Source: Chitinophagales bacterium (lineage in GTDB: Bacteria; Bacteroidota; Bacteroidia; Chitinophagales; Chitinophagaceae). Taken from it: a stretch of DNA of 64,000 nucleotides. Each line of letters begins with the position of its first letter. Position 1 is the first letter of the stretch. The position numbers and the translations under genes were made by a program. Below, piece by piece: positions 1 to 8,409 of the stretch. Under the pieces are notes generated by a model, which saw nothing but the letters and a program-made list of their open reading frames with translations, was not told the DNA's origin and did not search any database. The stretch lies in the NCBI GenBank assembly GCA_020636505.1, contig JACJXR010000004.1, forward strand, positions 186,001 to 250,000, written 5' to 3'.

Positions 1-419
1 TAGAGGTCCCATTGCATGAATATATCAAGAAAAGATTCCCTGCGCTGCCAAAAGTTACTTTTGCAGGACGTGTACCCGATGTAACAGCTTATTTGAAAGA
101 CAAAGACTTATCTGTGGTACCAAGTCTTACGGATGGTGGTCCATACGTTGCTTTGGAAGCAGCTCATTATGGATTACCGGTTATCCTAACAGAAAACTGC
201 GGATCAGCTGAATTATTGAGCCGTAACCAAAGTGGCTGTAAGATCATACCCATTAAGGATGCCCATGCCATAAAAGAACAAATAGTTTGGGCATATAATA
301 ATAGAGAGGAGGCTAAGCAATTGGGATTAAATGCCAAACACAATCTCGAATCCTACGATATGGGAGCTTTTATTTCTGAGCTTGCCGACTATTTGAAAAA
401 AGAACTTGAGAATACTTAA
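1..419 (+). CDS. Glycosyltransferase family 4, C-terminal part (cut by window edge)
   Basis: The reading frame is open to the left edge, so only about the last 139 residues of a GT-B fold glycosyltransferase are present. The visible part is the nucleotide-sugar-binding half. It contains VVPSLTDGGPYVALEAAHYG, where family 4 enzymes normally carry an E-x7-E motif; here the first Glu is Asp. NCGSAEL follows. The closest match in the window is the next gene: the two align residue for residue over this whole region, so they are a tandem duplication. The stop is 2 nt before the next start, so the two are probably co-transcribed and co-translated. The role is transfer of a sugar to a growing surface polysaccharide at the cytoplasmic membrane; donor and acceptor cannot be read from the sequence. 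The GT4 assignment is secure, the specificity unknown. Confidence 0.85.
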   Translation, partial: EVPLHEYIKKRFPALPKVTFAGRVPDVTAYLKDKDLSVVPSLTDGGPYVALEAAHYGLPVILTENCGSAELLSRNQSGCKIIPIKDAHAIKEQIVWAYNNREEAKQLGLNAKHNLESYDMGAFISELADYLKKELENT

Positions 420-421
420 AA

Positions 422-1636
422 TTGAGCAATAAGGACAAAATATTGGTGGTTACATTTCAATCACTCTCTGCAAAAAGTGGAGAGGGTATGGCGCGCCTGT
501 GTTATTACTTGTCCGGTGAATTACATAAAAAAGGCTTACTAGAAAAACTGGTTGTTCATTCCAAAGGCAAATACGATACAAACTTCCCAAGTGAACCTGT
601 GTCATCTTTTTCAAGGGTATACCTATTGATACTGAATCGTCTTTATCGAATGTTCAATATCAAGACACATAAGTTTCGTTTTGCACAAGAGTTATTATAT
701 GATTGGTTTTGCTCCATGAAATTGAGTTCATCAACCAAAATATTACTATCAACACAACCTTACTTAAAGAGAACATTCAGAAAAGCCAAAAAGCTTGGCA
801 TTAAAACAATACTCCTACCCGGTACACCCGAAGACAATTCCATATACAACATTACAACAGAAGAGAACAAGAAACTGAATACGAATGTCATCGACGGTTA
901 TACGTACAAGAAAAGGAACAATTATTACAATGAATCACTGAAATATGTAGACCTAGTCATAGGTTTCTTTCCGAATGTATATCGGTCATATGTGGAATCA
1001 ATTACTTACAAAGGCAGAATAGTCGATCTTCCGGGACATATGCCCCCCGACCTTTCTCCTGTTACAATTGATAAAAAAGATTTAGACAAGAATGAGTTTA
1101 TCATAGGATATCTAGCATACACAGTTGCACTAAAAGGACTGCAATACCTTTTGGAAGCATGGCAAGATATTATGCAAGATCAAAAACGTACAGGCCTTAA
1201 GCTAATGATAGCCGGTCCTATACTACCTGCTGTTGCTCAGTATATCGACAAAAACTTCAAAGAACTAGAGCAGGTATCATATGTTGGGCAAGTAACGGAT
1301 GTTGCAGGATTCATGAAGCAAACCGACCTGTTTGTAGTACCCAGCTTAGTTGATGCAGGACCTGCATCTGCATTGGAAGCGGCACACTATGCCGTACCTG
1401 TATTGATAACCGATAATTGCGGCTCTGCTGAGTTGATAGGGAAAGGTGAAGGAGGAGGCTACATTGTACCTATAAAAGACAAAAATGCTTTGAAAGAAAA
1501 TATCATTTGGGCATATACCAACCGGGAAGCAAATGCAGCAAAAGGTATGCAAGCCAAAAAGAATCTGGACAATTACAGTTTCAGCGAGTATATATCGACA
1601 TTGAGTGAGTTTTTAGAAAAGGAATTAAACGATTGA
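422..1636 (+). CDS. Glycosyltransferase family 4
   Basis: 404 residues, full length for a GT-B glycosyltransferase. The N-terminal acceptor half spans roughly 1-215. The C-terminal donor half spans about 220-390, with VVPSLVDAGPASALEAAHYA near residues 306-325 and NCGSAEL just after. As in the upstream paralogue, the E-x7-E motif reads D-x7-E. The start is TTG, 2 nt after the upstream stop; there is no ATG before the first beta-strand (ILVVTF), so TTG is the only start that keeps the Rossmann fold. It belongs to a run of plus-strand glycosyltransferase genes (1-5022) with junctions from an 11-nt overlap to a 6-nt gap. It is probably an outer-membrane or capsular polysaccharide enzyme acting on an undecaprenyl-linked acceptor, by inference from context. 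Sugar specificity is unknown. Confidence 0.88.
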   Translation: MSNKDKILVVTFQSLSAKSGEGMARLCYYLSGELHKKGLLEKLVVHSKGKYDTNFPSEPVSSFSRVYLLILNRLYRMFNIKTHKFRFAQELLYDWFCSMKLSSSTKILLSTQPYLKRTFRKAKKLGIKTILLPGTPEDNSIYNITTEENKKLNTNVIDGYTYKKRNNYYNESLKYVDLVIGFFPNVYRSYVESITYKGRIVDLPGHMPPDLSPVTIDKKDLDKNEFIIGYLAYTVALKGLQYLLEAWQDIMQDQKRTGLKLMIAGPILPAVAQYIDKNFKELEQVSYVGQVTDVAGFMKQTDLFVVPSLVDAGPASALEAAHYAVPVLITDNCGSAELIGKGEGGGYIVPIKDKNALKENIIWAYTNREANAAKGMQAKKNLDNYSFSEYISTLSEFLEKELND

Positions 1637-1637
1637 C

Positions 1638-2837
1638 ATGAAAAACGTCATGCTACTTGGATCGGAATTAGGCAAAGGTGGGGCGGAGCGTTCCATATCG
1701 TTGCTCAGTTACTACTTGGAACAAGCAGGATATAACGTTGTATTGTGCATACTTTCAGGGACTGACAGAACCAGCTATTACAAAACCTGTAAGGAGATAG
1801 TATTTGTAGACCCTCCCACCCCAACAAATGCAATAGACAAAATAAAAGCCTGGCGGTATAGGCTGAATAAAATAAGGGAGATAAAAAGAACACACAATAT
1901 AGACGTATCCATATCTTTTCTTGAAGGACCCGACTATGTCAACGTACTTACTAAGGATAAAGAAAAAGTAGTACTGAGCATCAGAGGTTCCAAAAAATTC
2001 GATAAGCAAATCAGTGGATTGATGGGGGTAGTAAGACGCACTGTACTTATTCCTTTCCTATACCGTAAAGCAGACAAAATAGTATGCGTCACCAAAGCTT
2101 TGGCGGACGAACTGAAAAAATATTTCCATATAAAGGATGAGAGACTGGAAGTCATATACAACTTCTACGAGCCTGAAGTGATATTAAAAAATGCCGGTGA
2201 ACAATTGACCGAAGAAGAAGAGAAAATATTCTCTAAAAAAGTCATCATTACTTCCGGCAGACTGCATATGGCCAAAGAGCACGATAAGCTGATTCAAGTT
2301 CTGAAAGTGTTGAAAAAGACCGATGATGCACGTGTGATGATATTGGGTGATGGAGACCTGCTACAAAGCTGGGTGGCATTGACTGAAAGCTTAGGCATGA
2401 AGGCTTGCATTTGGGACGGCAAATACCAAGATGCGGATGTATACTTCATGGGATATCAAAAAAACGCTTTTAAATTCTATAAACATAGCACAGTCTTTTC
2501 ACTACCATCATCTTGGGAAGGCTTCCCAAATGTCCTTGCCGAAGCATTGATATGTGAAAAGCCCGTAGTATCAACAGATTGCCCGACAGGGCCAAGAGAG
2601 ATATTGGACGTAGCTATATCACATCACGAGCCCATTACGAAAGCGATAAGAACCAAAGTAGGCACTTTGGGTCCGATGCTTCTGGAGCCGAGCGATGCTG
2701 TGATTGAAACTTGGGCAAATGAGTTGTCTTTTTGGCTGAATTCAGCGGCACCCTGCAGCTCAGACTTTCATGAGCTTACAAAACGTTTTACCTTAGATAC
2801 ATTACTCCAAGAATGGAGACAAGTGATAGATAAATAG
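1638..2837 (+). CDS. Glycosyltransferase family 4 (GGAERS subtype)
   Basis: 399 residues. The N-terminus MKNVMLLGSELGKGGAERS carries the GGAE/GGAERS loop typical of family 4 enzymes of the PglA/PglJ/CapM kind. The C-terminal half has SGRLHMAKEHDKL (the GRL...K donor-site strand) and a canonical E-x7-E in SSWEGFPNVLAEA. It starts with ATG one base after the preceding stop. It is more distant from the two genes upstream than they are from each other, so it is a separate glycosyl-transfer step of the same pathway. The protein is soluble or peripheral; no membrane segment is seen. The family is certain, the sugar is not. Confidence 0.88.
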   Translation: MKNVMLLGSELGKGGAERSISLLSYYLEQAGYNVVLCILSGTDRTSYYKTCKEIVFVDPPTPTNAIDKIKAWRYRLNKIREIKRTHNIDVSISFLEGPDYVNVLTKDKEKVVLSIRGSKKFDKQISGLMGVVRRTVLIPFLYRKADKIVCVTKALADELKKYFHIKDERLEVIYNFYEPEVILKNAGEQLTEEEEKIFSKKVIITSGRLHMAKEHDKLIQVLKVLKKTDDARVMILGDGDLLQSWVALTESLGMKACIWDGKYQDADVYFMGYQKNAFKFYKHSTVFSLPSSWEGFPNVLAEALICEKPVVSTDCPTGPREILDVAISHHEPITKAIRTKVGTLGPMLLEPSDAVIETWANELSFWLNSAAPCSSDFHELTKRFTLDTLLQEWRQVIDK

Positions 2838-2843
2838 AGCAAC

Positions 2844-3950
2844 TTGAACATACTTATCATAGACAATTCCATAGCATACACAGGTGCATTCAAATGCGCA
2901 CTGAATGAGGCTGAATTGCTCCGTGACAAACACAACTTCATTTTTGTATTAAACGACAAAAGTACACTTCGTAAAGCAGTAGAGGAAAAAGGTTTCAAGG
3001 TGTATCAGATACCGATGGTGGAGATCAAGCGCTCACTATCAATATTGTTACTTTATCCACTAATGCTGATAAAGAACACGCTGGAATTATCATCGATTGT
3101 CAAGAAAGAAGATGTGGACTTGGTTCAGGCAAATGACTTTTACAACCTGTTAGGTGCCATGTTGAAGAAGTTTGGCTACAAAGGGAAGTTGATAACCTAT
3201 GTACGCTTTTTACCATCGGTAATGCCGAGCATATTACGCAACCTCTGGATAAAGCAAGGGCTAAAACATTCCGACAATTTGATAGCCGTATCGGATGCTG
3301 TATTAAAACAATTGCCTGACAACACAAAGGCAATACGCATATACGACCCGATAAAGCTTTCGGAAAAACATCCCGGACAAACACACACCGATAGCAACAA
3401 CGTACAAATACTATACTTATCCAACTACATAAAGGGTAAAGGGCAAGACCATGCATTGGAAGCATTTGCAAAGGCATATGCCTACAACAAGCAAATAAGG
3501 TTGACCTTCATGGGTGGTGATATGGGGTTGCAGAAAAACGCACAGTTCAGAGCTGAACTTGAACAAAGGGCAAATGATTTAGGGCTTTCCGAAGTTGTAA
3601 CATTCTCGCCATTTAACAGTGATGTGGAGGCTGCGATAAAATCTTTTGATATAGTAGTTAACTTTTCGGAAGCGGAGTCCTTTTCAATGACTTGTTTGGA
3701 AGCTGCATTTTACGGCACGGCTTTGATAGCTACGAAATGTGGTGGCCCTGAAGAAATAATAGATGAAGATAAAACAGGATTATTGGTTCCTGTAGGAGAT
3801 GTAGATGCTATGAGCAATGCCATTCTTGAATTGGCAAACAATCCGTCCATCAGAGAACAATACGCCGAAGCAGGCAGAGCATACGTTAGAAACAAATTCA
3901 ACATCGAACAGTATTTGACAGAAATGAACAAACTGATAAGTGAGCAATAA
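2844..3950 (+). CDS. Glycosyltransferase family 4
   Basis: 368 residues beginning at TTG, 6 nt after the previous stop, in a frame without an earlier ATG; NILIIDNSI is the first strand of the GT-B fold. The donor domain shows YIKGKGQDHALEAF and a canonical E-x7-E (AESFSMTCLEAAFYG), then GGPEEII. The last 11 nt overlap the next gene, which starts at GTG inside this gene's final codons (LISEQ), indicating translational coupling. It is probably another polysaccharide-assembly glycosyltransferase of the same operon. Non-ATG starts recur in this operon (TTG, TTG, GTG), which may keep expression low. Confidence 0.86.
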   Translation: MNILIIDNSIAYTGAFKCALNEAELLRDKHNFIFVLNDKSTLRKAVEEKGFKVYQIPMVEIKRSLSILLLYPLMLIKNTLELSSIVKKEDVDLVQANDFYNLLGAMLKKFGYKGKLITYVRFLPSVMPSILRNLWIKQGLKHSDNLIAVSDAVLKQLPDNTKAIRIYDPIKLSEKHPGQTHTDSNNVQILYLSNYIKGKGQDHALEAFAKAYAYNKQIRLTFMGGDMGLQKNAQFRAELEQRANDLGLSEVVTFSPFNSDVEAAIKSFDIVVNFSEAESFSMTCLEAAFYGTALIATKCGGPEEIIDEDKTGLLVPVGDVDAMSNAILELANNPSIREQYAEAGRAYVRNKFNIEQYLTEMNKLISEQ

Positions 3951-5022
3951 GAAACCGAACATATTATTTCTTGTCCCCTACCCCGTTAGGAGAGCACCTT
4001 CACAAAGGTTTCGTGTGGAATTGTTTGAACCTTATTTACAAGAAGCGGGAATACATTACACCATTGCTCCGTTTATGAACGAACGTACTTGGGATGTACT
4101 GTATAAGAACGGCTCTGAATTGGCAAAAGCTTGGGGTATAGTAAAAGGATACTTGAAAAGGTTAAAGACTGTACTCATAGATGTTCATCAATACGATTAC
4201 GTTTTCGTACACCGAGAGGCTGCACCGATGGGGCCTCCAATATTCGAGTGGATAGTATCTCGACTATGGAGAAAAAAAATGCTCTTCGATTTTGACGATG
4301 CTATCTGGATACCCAACACTAGTGCAGAAAATAAGTTGGCATCCATATTAAAGGCTTTCTGGAAAACAAAGTATTTGTGTAAATGGTCTTACCGTGTAAT
4401 CGGTGGCAACGAATACCTATGCAATTATGCACGGAGGTTTAACAAAGAGGTGGTACTGATACCGACCTGTGTGGATATGACCCGCCAACATAATAAGGTC
4501 AAGGAACATAGCGACAAACAAGTAACAATCGGTTGGACAGGGAGCCACTCCACCATTCCCTATCTTGATGATATAATGGAAGTGCTGCAATATGCAGAAG
4601 AGCATCTAAACACAAAATTCCTACTGATAGCAAATAAGAAGCCTGAATTACCTCTCAAAAATTGGGAGTTCATTCCTTGGAATGAAAAAACCGAGGTAGA
4701 TGACCTTTTGAAAATAGATATAGGCGTAATGCCACTCTCAGCCGATGAGTGGAGCGAGGGCAAGTGCGGGTTTAAGCTGATACAATATCTATCACTTGGC
4801 ATCCCTGCTGTAGCAAGCCCTGTGGGTGTGAATAAGGTGATTATTGAAGACGATGTAAACGGTTTTCTTTGCGCTTCAAATGAAGAATGGAAAAATGCCC
4901 TTACAAAGCTTGTTAACGACCATACATTCAGAAAGGAAGCAGGTGCGGCAGGACATCAAAAAATGTTACAGGGATATAGCATTGCCGCCAATAAAGACAA
5001 GTTTATTTACGTCTTCTCGTAG
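3940..5022 (+). CDS. Glycosyltransferase, GT4-like (DFDDAIW subtype)
   Basis: 360 residues. FDFDDAIW (near residue 120) and WSEGKCGFKLIQYLSLGIP (near 265-285) with ASPVGVN mark a GT-B subgroup common in Bacteroidota surface-polysaccharide loci. The start is GTG at 3940, overlapping the upstream gene by 11 nt; MSNKKPNILFLVPYP is the expected first strand. The 3' end overlaps the 3' end of the convergent membrane-protein gene by 16 bp, so there is no room for an intrinsic terminator between them and antisense transcription is likely. It is the last gene of the left-hand glycosyltransferase run. Its linkage specificity cannot be told. Confidence 0.85.
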   Translation: MSNKKPNILFLVPYPVRRAPSQRFRVELFEPYLQEAGIHYTIAPFMNERTWDVLYKNGSELAKAWGIVKGYLKRLKTVLIDVHQYDYVFVHREAAPMGPPIFEWIVSRLWRKKMLFDFDDAIWIPNTSAENKLASILKAFWKTKYLCKWSYRVIGGNEYLCNYARRFNKEVVLIPTCVDMTRQHNKVKEHSDKQVTIGWTGSHSTIPYLDDIMEVLQYAEEHLNTKFLLIANKKPELPLKNWEFIPWNEKTEVDDLLKIDIGVMPLSADEWSEGKCGFKLIQYLSLGIPAVASPVGVNKVIIEDDVNGFLCASNEEWKNALTKLVNDHTFRKEAGAAGHQKMLQGYSIAANKDKFIYVFS

Positions 5023-6410
5023 ATCCATCTCATTCGTTTATAACCTAACAAACTGAACGAGAACAATTTTACATCTGCAGGGAAATACTTGTAATAAGTA
5101 AAAATAAGCATCATACCGTAGAACGGAAGACATGGTATCCTATACCTCGACAGTGTACCAAAGTTACCCGAAGATATACCTACCGCAAAAGCGAATATCA
5201 AAGTAAATATCAGGAAGAATTGCAACGTAGGGTCTGATGTGACCGTTCGGAAAAAGCGCATGAATCCCAATGACACTATCACCTTTATGGTAATAAGCAA
5301 GAATATCAATGCCTCAACGGCATTAATAACCTGAATGGCCTTACGTGTTTCCCATATGTATGGCCTGAACAATGTAACATTCACCGCTGCGGGAAATTTC
5401 TTAAACATACCAATTGCTGTAGGCTCAATGGTTCCTAAGTTATAAGCACTACCTTGATCACCCGACTGTTCTTGAATATAGTTACTGATGAGGTAGGAAG
5501 TTTTGGCAAATTTTTCCAATGAGTAACGCCCCAACTCTTTTGAATATTCACTCATGAAATACGTAAATCCTGCCACACAAATGGCTATCACACCTATTTT
5601 AACCAAACCTCTAATCAATGCATTTCCGATCTTATGAGAGTACGATGCCAATATCCAAAATACGATCGCGGGCAAAAAGGCAATAAGGATGTACACTTTG
5701 ATGACTGCCAACAAATACAAGGAAACGATCATCATCAATATGGTACGAATCCCAAAATCTCTGTTGATGAGTAACCTGAACGCACCATATGTCAACCACC
5801 CCAAACTGAACATACATATCGTATCCTTGAATATTCCAGACCCCCACATAATAGTACTTGGGATAAACAAAGTGGCTATCGCTATATAAGAGGTCTGTTG
5901 AGGGAACTTGGTCGCAAATGTTCTGAACAAGGCCCAAAAACCTGTAAAAGCTATTGTTGCAAGCAGAACCGAAGTTGGCAAATATGTATTGAAAGTGATG
6001 ATACACAATACAGCTGTAATACTACATACCGTATACTCAGCAGGTGCTTGGTACCACTCCATTTTGGATATATATTCCGAATAAGAACCTTCGTACCATT
6101 CAGGTATTCTAAGCAAGAGATTATACCACTTGACCGTAGATTCGCTGAAAGAGCTGTTTATGAGCTTTGCATGCCAATGATACATCGCCGTATCGCCCCA
6201 ACCGTAGTAGTATTGATAAATAAACCCGATGAAAAGTGCTCCGCCTATCTTTGCGAACAAGCCCGGTAGAAAATATTTACGCCAAGGATGGCCGGGAGGG
6301 TATTTACTTTCGCGAAACCTATATGCTATCAGGTAAATGATTACCAGATAAAAAGGTAGTAACAAATAGTCTAATAATGTTATAAATTGTGACCAATCGT
6401 TGTTTGGCAT
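5007..6410 (-). CDS. Polytopic membrane protein of the polysaccharide locus (possible polymerase or GT-C enzyme)
   Basis: 467 residues with about ten hydrophobic membrane segments and few soluble stretches. An early non-cytoplasmic loop has YYYGWGDTAMYHWHAK, with an acidic residue in the place where GT-C glycosyltransferases keep a catalytic Asp. Another conserved-looking patch is MWGSGIFKDTICM. A terminal pair of helices follows SRYRIPCLPFYG. Size, topology and position among glycosyltransferases fit a Wzy-like polymerase, an O-antigen ligase-like protein or a GT-C transferase; none is proven by a motif. Its start lies 48 bp from the divergent asnB start and its 3' end overlaps the convergent glycosyltransferase by 16 bp. 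I do not recognise a named family with confidence. Confidence 0.75.
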   Translation of the reverse strand: MPNNDWSQFITLLDYLLLPFYLVIIYLIAYRFRESKYPPGHPWRKYFLPGLFAKIGGALFIGFIYQYYYGWGDTAMYHWHAKLINSSFSESTVKWYNLLLRIPEWYEGSYSEYISKMEWYQAPAEYTVCSITAVLCIITFNTYLPTSVLLATIAFTGFWALFRTFATKFPQQTSYIAIATLFIPSTIMWGSGIFKDTICMFSLGWLTYGAFRLLINRDFGIRTILMMIVSLYLLAVIKVYILIAFLPAIVFWILASYSHKIGNALIRGLVKIGVIAICVAGFTYFMSEYSKELGRYSLEKFAKTSYLISNYIQEQSGDQGSAYNLGTIEPTAIGMFKKFPAAVNVTLFRPYIWETRKAIQVINAVEALIFLLITIKVIVSLGFMRFFRTVTSDPTLQFFLIFTLIFAFAVGISSGNFGTLSRYRIPCLPFYGMMLIFTYYKYFPADVKLFSFSLLGYKRMRWIYEKT

Positions 6411-6458
6411 CAGCGACAGTTTCGCGTTATCTCAAATTACTAAAAAAATACAACATTC

Positions 6459-8369
6459 ATGTGCGGCATTACCGGTTATTATGCATTGACAGACAACGCA
6501 AAACATAACCTGGCAAAGGTAAAACAATCAACAGACAAACTATACCTCAGAGGGCCTGACAATGGAGATGTTTACACCAACGGGAAAGTGGCTCTTGGAC
6601 ACAGACGACTGTCCATTATAGATACATCAGAAGGTGCATCGCAACCCATGTCCGACCATACCGGAAGATATGTGATAGTGTTCAACGGAGAAATATTCAA
6701 CTATCAAGAATTATCTACCAAATACCTCCAACAAATATGGGCAAGCAATGGTGGACCTCGTACTACATCAGATACGGAAGTACTTTTATACTTATTGATA
6801 GAACATGGTGAAAAATGTCTTGAGTGGCTGAGTGGCTTTTTTGCATTTGCCTTATACGACACTCAAGCCGATACTCTATTGTTGGCCCGTGACAGATACG
6901 GCAAAAAGCCTCTTTTGTATTACCGGACAGACGAGCAGTTTGCTTTTTCGTCAGAAATGAAATCTTTACTTGAATGGGGCATACCCAAAAAGCTGAACTA
7001 TTCCGTACTGCACCAATACCTACAACTGAACTATATACCACAACCTCAAAGCATGATAGCCGGTGTTACCAAACTAAAAGCAGGACATTACATCAAGATT
7101 AACGGCACAGGTATACAAGAACAAAACGCCTACTACCAACTTATCAAACATACATCAGAGTACAACAAGTACACCTACGACGAAGCACAGAAGCAATTGG
7201 TTCAACATATGGACACTTCTGTAAAAGAGAGGATGATCTCAGACGTTCCATTGGGCGCATTTCTCAGCGGAGGGATTGATTCATCTGTTGTAGTGGCACT
7301 TGCAAGTAAATACACCTCAAAACTCAACACATTCTCTATAGGATACAAAGACAATCCATTCTTTGACGAAACGAAATATGCCAAGTTGGTTGCAGAGAAA
7401 TACAATACGAACCATACTGTTTTCTCATTGAGTAACGACGACTTTCTGGAGCATATTTACAAAGTACTGGACTATTTGGACGAACCGTTTGCAGACTCTT
7501 CGGCAATACCTGAGTACATCCTTTGTTATCATACACGTAAGCATGTTACAGTAGCATTGAGTGGAGACGGGGGTGATGAGGTTTTTGCAGGATATAACAA
7601 ACATGGTGCAGAATGGAAGATGAGGCAAAAATCACTTATCAACTCTTTGGTGAAGGCGGGACACCCTATTTGGTCTGTCTTGCCCAAAAGCCGTAATAGC
7701 AAGCTCACCAACCTCTTCAGACAATTGAACAGATTTGCGGAAGGAGCAAGACTTTCCACTAAAGACCGCTACTGGAGATGGGCATCATTGGCTACTACAG
7801 AACAAGCGTCAAGCCTTTTAAGTAATGAATCGCACAAACATATTGACCTTGGGTTGATAGCGCAAGAACGAGACAGTATACTTGCACAAATAAGTGAAGA
7901 CGACATCAACGATCTTTTACTTGCCGATATGAACCTTGTGTTGGGCGGAGACATGCTTGTGAAGGTGGACATGATGAGTATGGCTAATAGTCTTGAGGTT
8001 CGTAGCCCATTCCTAGATTATAAGTTGGTGGATTTCGCCTTTTCCATTCCACAAGAGTACAAGGTGGATGGAAGCATGAAAAAGCGAATAGTCCAAGACG
8101 CATTCAGGCATCTGTTACCCGAAGAAATATACAACCGTCCCAAACACGGCTTTGAGATACCACTACTTGACTGGTTTAAGAATGAACTGTGGGGTTTGAT
8201 AAATGATGATCTTTTGGAAAAATCATTTGTAGAACAACAAGGCATATTCGATGTAACTGCAATAGAGCAGTTGAAAAAGAAACTACACAGCAATAACCCG
8301 GAAGATAGTCATGCAACCATATGGGCATTGATCGTTTTTCAGTATTGGTGGAAAAAATACTTCTCATAA
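6459..8369 (+). CDS. asnB: Asparagine synthase (glutamine-hydrolysing), AsnB type
   Basis: 636 residues. Met1 is followed by Cys2 (MCGITGYYA), the N-terminal nucleophile of class II glutamine amidotransferases once Met is removed. The glutaminase domain spans about 1-215, with LRGPD and FNGEIFNY. The synthetase domain follows, with the PP-loop SGGIDSS near residue 270 and SGDGGDE near 368. The reaction is ATP-dependent amidation using glutamine ammonia. Inside polysaccharide clusters AsnB-like enzymes often amidate a sugar acid or aminoacyl group rather than make free asparagine. The position between a membrane protein and a glycosyltransferase suggests that use here, but this is inference; all catalytic motifs for true asparagine synthesis are intact. 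It is followed 40 bp later by a glycosyltransferase on the same strand. Confidence 0.92.
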   Translation: MCGITGYYALTDNAKHNLAKVKQSTDKLYLRGPDNGDVYTNGKVALGHRRLSIIDTSEGASQPMSDHTGRYVIVFNGEIFNYQELSTKYLQQIWASNGGPRTTSDTEVLLYLLIEHGEKCLEWLSGFFAFALYDTQADTLLLARDRYGKKPLLYYRTDEQFAFSSEMKSLLEWGIPKKLNYSVLHQYLQLNYIPQPQSMIAGVTKLKAGHYIKINGTGIQEQNAYYQLIKHTSEYNKYTYDEAQKQLVQHMDTSVKERMISDVPLGAFLSGGIDSSVVVALASKYTSKLNTFSIGYKDNPFFDETKYAKLVAEKYNTNHTVFSLSNDDFLEHIYKVLDYLDEPFADSSAIPEYILCYHTRKHVTVALSGDGGDEVFAGYNKHGAEWKMRQKSLINSLVKAGHPIWSVLPKSRNSKLTNLFRQLNRFAEGARLSTKDRYWRWASLATTEQASSLLSNESHKHIDLGLIAQERDSILAQISEDDINDLLLADMNLVLGGDMLVKVDMMSMANSLEVRSPFLDYKLVDFAFSIPQEYKVDGSMKKRIVQDAFRHLLPEEIYNRPKHGFEIPLLDWFKNELWGLINDDLLEKSFVEQQGIFDVTAIEQLKKKLHSNNPEDSHATIWALIVFQYWWKKYFS

Positions 8370-8409
8370 ACGTCTTATTCGTTGTATAATTGTAGGAACA
8401 GCAATAACA

